From Heliopora coerulea (Eukaryota; Cnidaria; Anthozoa; Scleralcyonacea; Helioporidae): a DNA stretch of 64,000 nt. Below are positions 58,667-64,000 of the stretch, one piece after another. Below the pieces are notes generated by a model. That model had not been told where the DNA came from, did no database searches, and saw only the letters and a program-made list of their open reading frames with translations. Where the stretch lies: the NCBI GenBank assembly GCA_030142905.1, contig JASJOG010000017.1:434001-498000 (forward strand). The letters are read 5' to 3'. Made by a program: the position numbers and the translations under genes. How positions within the stretch are numbered: position 1 is the first letter of the stretch; every line of letters begins with the position of its first letter.

Positions 58667-61600
58667 ATACTATTATTTTTATCACAGTTCAAACTTCAGA
58701 ATAAAGCTGATAGTAGCATGTAGTGCACAAATGAAAATAATAGGGGAAAGGTAGCCTTAGACACTAAACGAAAAAAACAGAGGTTTAGCAGAGCTCAGTC
58801 TTTAACACCTTAGCATGATACGAAAGGAAGAATAATAAGTGTCATACCACCATACTATGGATGACAGAAAATGTTAAGCAGGTTTGCAATTATTGAAACA
58901 TTACAAATTTAAATTGAACAAGAACACAATGCAACAAGGGTGCAACGGCTATGAAGAGAATCGCCCGCTATAACTTCTGCCATAACAATATCGTCTGTTA
59001 GTTGCGCAGAAAAAGTAAGTCGAAGTTTAGGCAAGCTGTGAAAACTTAGTACAGTAGTGAAAACTTCTCACTTACGATTACCTAAGAGTAAGGCAGTCTC
59101 TCCAAGACTACAATAAAAAGTTATACTGTAATCGCGCTGTCTGTCTGGCAAGAGCGAAATTAAACTTGGCTCCAGCGATTTAATTCACACGATAATTGTT
59201 CAAAACCTCCGATCGGAAATGTTTCGGTTTTGTCGGATAAATGGATAGAGGTTCCAATTTAAAGTGATCAGAAACTACGAAATGTTCACAGAAACGGAAT
59301 GAAACAAGCCATACAGGTTCTTTTTGGGAACCTTTTTTGTTCACATGAATAAAGTGAACGCCTTGACGACCCGCAAGTGAGACGTTTTTCTTAGAATTTA
59401 TTCGAAAATAATTGCCGCTGTGTTAACAGGATGATTCCATCCCTCACGATTTCACTCCCACTTGGCTCTTTCTATAGACCTCTGCTTGATCCACGAGCAA
59501 ATACTGCAATAGCGGTCTCTGAAAAATCCCGCAACTCCAAAACGTTTAACAAAGCGAAGAACTGTCATTCCTCTTAAGAAACTCGTATTTTCGTAAACTT
59601 GTATGATCGACTAAAATGGAACTATAAGTTACACTTATTGGAGGAATTAATGAAAAATTACACTTGTGTTTGGCGGTATATTTCCAATGCCAAAAGTACG
59701 TAAATCAAACACGCGGGCAATTTTACATTAATTATTCCAGAACAGTGTTATTTTCTACTCATATCGTAGGGTTTGTTAAAGAACTCGTGACTGCCTAAAA
59801 AGTATCCATGGTCTTTGAAAACAATCTCGGTTGAATCAATCCCAAACTGCTGTCGAACTCAAACGACTTTCGATGCAGAGATAACAAGCCGTGTTGGTCA
59901 CAATGCGGCATTGGAATGTAAGCAATATGGGGAAGATCACAAATAAATACGCGGAGAAATGCAGCGTTCAACAAGGTATTGTTACAGCAGAAAGCTAAGC
60001 GGGAAATACAATGCAATCAAAGTTAAAAACCGCACACTTCTTGAATAACACTACGCGATACAAAAAACAAACAAGACCACATAAAACAGTTTCTGGACGT
60101 TACACGAAGTACTGTAACTACGAGTAATCTGATGAAAACCTTCAGATGTTCTTGACCGATGGTAAAAGTACAGGATTGTCTTGAGTTAATAATCCTGCAA
60201 AATACTTGATGTTCTAAGGCAAAATCATACGATTTAGTACACAAACAACAAGAAACCAGAATCTGAGGAGCTAGCTTATGGTCAACATTCAAACACAGGG
60301 TTTGCATACAGATAATTTAAATTTATAAATGCACAAGTAATACATTAACTGGACAACTCTTCGTTGCAGCGATTGAAAACATTGATAACGTGAACGTGGT
60401 AACTTTTTACAGATTTTTCTCACAATCCCGCAGCAGCGAAAAAGGTCATTTTCACAATTTTACAGATTAGTAGCACTTAACACTGCTCAGGATGATAGTT
60501 CGGCGTGTACCAAAGGAAAGTCTTGGATATGTTTTGGGTTAACCGAAAAACACCGGTTAATACGTTTTTTGAATTGGGTTCGCCAGAACAAAAGAGTATG
60601 TTAAAAGAGCTGCTGAAATCTAACTTCTCTGGAAAGCATCTCGTAGAGATAGCAGAATCATTTGAGCACTCTCAAGTGTCTTCCGGATGGTGGCGAATGT
60701 TTATCAACAAATAATTTACATATATTATTCAGTCCAACAAACGTTGAAACTTTGAAGATGCGATTCGACATGACTACCCTGATCTCAAATAGAAGAACTC
60801 AATAGTAAGAGCTTGAAAGACATAATTTTGACAGCCTTTGCATTTGACAGAATCAAGCAAAAACAAAAAAAGTTAATCCATTGATGCATTTTTCAAACGA
60901 TTTTCTTTCTGCTTTCTTCTTACGTTGTTTCTCTAATCTGATGGTATACATCAGTAGCTATGACAAACTCAAAAACTCCGTTCCTCAACATCAGCACGTT
61001 CTAGTCGTCATATCTCTTATACTGACCATCCCTACACATACTGTAACCGAATATTGCTTGGCAATATTTGCCGTCAATTATATCGGCTGAGTTGCATGCA
61101 ATCAAGGACATAGAGCAATCGATGTTTATTTCCAACACTTTTGTTTTCAACTGTACATACAAAACCCTGTGTAGTTGACCATACTGCAAAAATAAACAGA
61201 ATTCAAATTTTATTTACTGTATTTTGGTTGGCTGAGCCTAAAGAAAACTCCAGTAGATGTCTTTGAACTTGAATTACACTCCACAAGCTACCCTAATTTC
61301 TTAATCATTTGCTTTTAAATTTAACTTGCAAAATCGGGCCGATTAAATTTTAGCTTTTACTTGTACTGAATATGAACTCTACCTTCTCTGGAGGTCCCAC
61401 TTGACTCTCCAATTCTAGTTTACTATTCGTATAGCCATGGATCTAGACTTTTTACATTACAATGCTTATACTGGTTACTACCGTGTAAGCTCTGAAATCA
61501 AAAACAAATCAATAAATATTATTCATTGAGACGGGTCAGGTTTTCAGCTATTGCAGTAGTGAAATTCTAAGGTTCCTTATACATGCTGTACCTTAACTCT

Positions 61601-63966
61601 TTCTGTTAGTTTCCATGGCTGAGCAAGACATGTTAAACAACGTGGTCTTAATTGCACAAATATGCAAAACAAACGGGGCTTTTTCTGAATACTCTTGCAG
61701 TTTTTTGGAAATCCAATCCCCTCCTTTATACTCAGATTCTGGTTATTTCTGTTTGTTTCAAAAACTAACTGACGTTTCATCAAACACAATCATTCTTGCT
61801 AATTCCTGATTTCACAGATACCTCACACACAGCCTCTAGCATGACAGGTGCAAGGAAACCAAGGAATTCACACAAGTCTTGGCAAAAACCCCCTCATACC
61901 ACTCTGTGAATTAGGTGAAAACTGCTGTTAGTAGAACAACATAAATGATCGGTCATACACGTCAGAAAGTAGACAAAAAATGCAGAATTTTCTTGCAATT
62001 GTTGGCATCACAGTTGTCCAAATTGATTTGTAGAGACTGGTTGCCTATTACAATATACTGGGTAACTCATTAATTTCTTTTTTCTTTTCTCTAAAACTGC
62101 AATTTTCAAACGTCACCTTTTCTCATGATCAGGTCATTAATAACCCGTCATGTGAAAGTCATGTCGAGTTTTTTTATTGAAGAGAAAGAAACCAAAAAGT
62201 ATTGTAACTAGAATTCCTCTCAAGCAGAGTACTGTACTTGCCAGGTTTAAGCACATCAAGGAGCTCCATGTTGCCTTTTCTCTTACTGCCCTATTTAAAA
62301 GAAGTTTAACGCCCCCAACCCGTAGCTTTATTTACTCCTCAAGACTGAATTTTGCTTATACATTCAGGTGCCATACACTACAAAGAAGTGTACACATGCC
62401 ACCAGTTCAGTCACTTCTTTAGGTCTCCTAATGACTAAGATGTAAGGTGTTCAAGTCTTTTACATTAAGTTAGAATGGCAGATAACGTTAAAAACCCGTG
62501 AAACAAATGACATAGTGAAGAGAAACCATCGTACACAAAGTCTTAGAGTTAGTTTCTCTTTCTCAAAATTTTTGTATGAATCACCCACATTAAACCACTC
62601 ATGAAGACACAATAATCAATCAAACACTTTCTTAAACTGAATACAATTACTATCTACATGTACGAGGCAAGTGCACACTTGTAGGTACATGCCTCATCAC
62701 AGTGGTTCAATTTAGCACCTGCGTGCCAGTATGAACCTCCCTTCTAACAAGTCACACAGTGTTTTAAGTTTTTTTAAAAAAAATTACCATTCCAACAATC
62801 ACCCCAATCATAGCAAGGGCATCTGTGAGGTTGATTGAAGTTCATCTTCCTACTGGTTACTTTGGTAGGGGTGCATCTAGCAAAAGTGGTAGGGGGCTGC
62901 AGGCCCTCCATACTCACACACCAAAAAAAACTGGACTTTGTGCAAAGATAATTTCCCTATACAGTTTTTGCCACATGAAATGCATTTCAATGCTTGAGAC
63001 CCTAAGTATCTAAATATTTACTGTCCAAGTTCACAATTTCAAATCTCTTAATAAGAATCATTGTCTAAGCAAGCATTGCTAATTCCCTTCAATCAAACTA
63101 AGATTTCTTTTCATTAATTTTGTGAATGTAGCAATGCACAAAATTAAATGTGCAGAACAGTACCACATTATTAGTAAATCAAAAAAGTATTACTACTTTT
63201 GAAATAGTCTCTGTCTACATCTGTCCAGAAGCAGTTATACCACATAAGGATTGAGAGATCAATGTAGCCAAATGAAGCCGCAAGCTAATCATTTTTTTTC
63301 TATCCTCATTTTTAATAAAAAAATTTTAAGATGTTTACATAGAGAAATCAGTTTTGAGTAAGCAATATCTACTAATCACCCACCCAAAAGCAAGTTACCA
63401 CTTGCACCTTGCTACTTATGCCAAATGATTATAAAAAAAATTGGCTTTATACACAAGTTGGTGCATCTTTCTGACACCTTCAATTGAATGATGTGCAAAC
63501 AGAGCATAATGGTGGATGTAGTAAGTACATTGCTGTAACAAGGTTTACATCTTCTGAAGTTTTTCAAGCAGAAGTCATAGGTTAGCATGTGCTATATACA
63601 AGATTACCAGCCCTGATACTAAAAGTTCTGGGCTAATTTAAAGTTGCAAGTATATCTAGTGTAGTTTTAATTTTAAGACAGAATCAACATACTCTTTTTG
63701 TTATTGTTACGTATTGTCAAGTACCTGAAATAATTCATACAAAGCATTTTCAACTTCAAGTAATGTAATCCTGCTTCAAACTATGAGTTTAGCCAATTCA
63801 AAGCTCAATTGAATGCTTTAATATAGCAAACCTAGTTTTGGAAATCATTCTGCAATGTATTTACTGACACAATAAGAAATCAACAACTTGCATATTTCAT
63901 CCATTTCTATATATCTATTGTAAATCCTGTTTCATGTTTTACCATGTGTCTGGATTTCATTTCCAG
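58667..63966. other. No recognised gene
   Basis: Many short frames on both strands (for example 59795-60016 -, 60023-60307 -, 60505-60714 +, 61577-61789 -) have no family features or matching splice partners. Upstream exons of the 58-kb gene could be hidden here. No repeat boundary is clear. Confidence 0.4.
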
Positions 63967-64000
63967 CAGGACATGTAGTATACGACTACAAAAAGATCAT
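63967..64000 (+). CDS. Possible exon start at the window edge (partial)
   Basis: A pyrimidine-rich stretch and TTTCATTTCCAG precede 34 bases whose second frame reads GHVVYDYKKI. The acceptor is good but the coding part is too short to identify. Confidence 0.25.

Noticed and set aside
60505..60714. 69-codon plus-strand frame (KTPVNTFFELGSPEQKSMLK...)
   Set aside because: Composition is protein-like but no family, start context or splice partner could be supported.

Overview
The window looks like nuclear DNA of an animal, most likely an anthozoan cnidarian (stony coral or relative). The evidence is AT-rich DNA, few exons separated by long introns, GT..AG junctions whose phases match, an SP17/RIIa-IQ gene and an intronless Golgi-type glycosyltransferase, and a dense mix of hAT, Tc1, Penelope-like, Crypton-like, SINE and MITE sequences. 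The species assignment is inference. Nothing bacterial, plasmid-like or viral is seen, and there is no CRISPR array or operon.

Layout. 1-6.9 kb: a stack of nested transposable elements (1094-5690) inside otherwise empty DNA. 7.0-34.5 kb, plus strand: one large gene. Its long form joins an RIIa (PKA-regulatory-subunit-like docking) exon at 7045-7198, a single exon with eight IQ motifs at 13906-14912, and two short 3' exons with one IQ each (26768-26879 and 33749-33876), giving a 466-residue SP17-like protein. A separate exon at 23494-23808 starts with Met-Gly-Lys-Cys, ends in the same phase as the eight-IQ exon, and can join the same two 3' exons. That gives a 184-residue protein laid out like neuromodulin/GAP-43 (acylation-type N-terminus, charged disordered body, C-terminal IQ motifs). 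An RFX X-box-like site lies about 100 bp before the RIIa start. The introns hold a Tc1 element with two nonsense codons (17514-18911), a foldback element (24736-24944), the second copy of the repeat seen at 1.4-5.6 kb, and a large inverted duplication (about 29.65-33.65 kb) around a Crypton-like tyrosine-recombinase fragment.

34.5-48.6 kb: no host gene recognised. It holds a hAT MITE (36230-36664), degenerate telomere-like repeats (37.73-37.81 kb), a Penelope-like element with RT and GIY-YIG parts separated by one stop (38527-40650), and smaller MITE pieces. 48681-50252, minus strand: an intronless 523-codon type II membrane protein resembling O-fucosyltransferase-fold enzymes. 50.3-58.1 kb: mostly empty, with a foldback, a MITE and a hAT C-terminal relic (55625-56044). 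58178-58666, minus strand: two phase-matched exons of an unrecognised acidic protein. 58.7-64 kb: nothing firm except a possible exon start at the right edge.

The most unusual observations are the two-headed RIIa/IQ versus Met-Gly-x-Cys/IQ locus, and a set of foldback or inverted-repeat elements that share 12-13 bp target duplications and a one-sided extension of about 31-36 bp. That layout is characteristic of Penelope-like retroelements.
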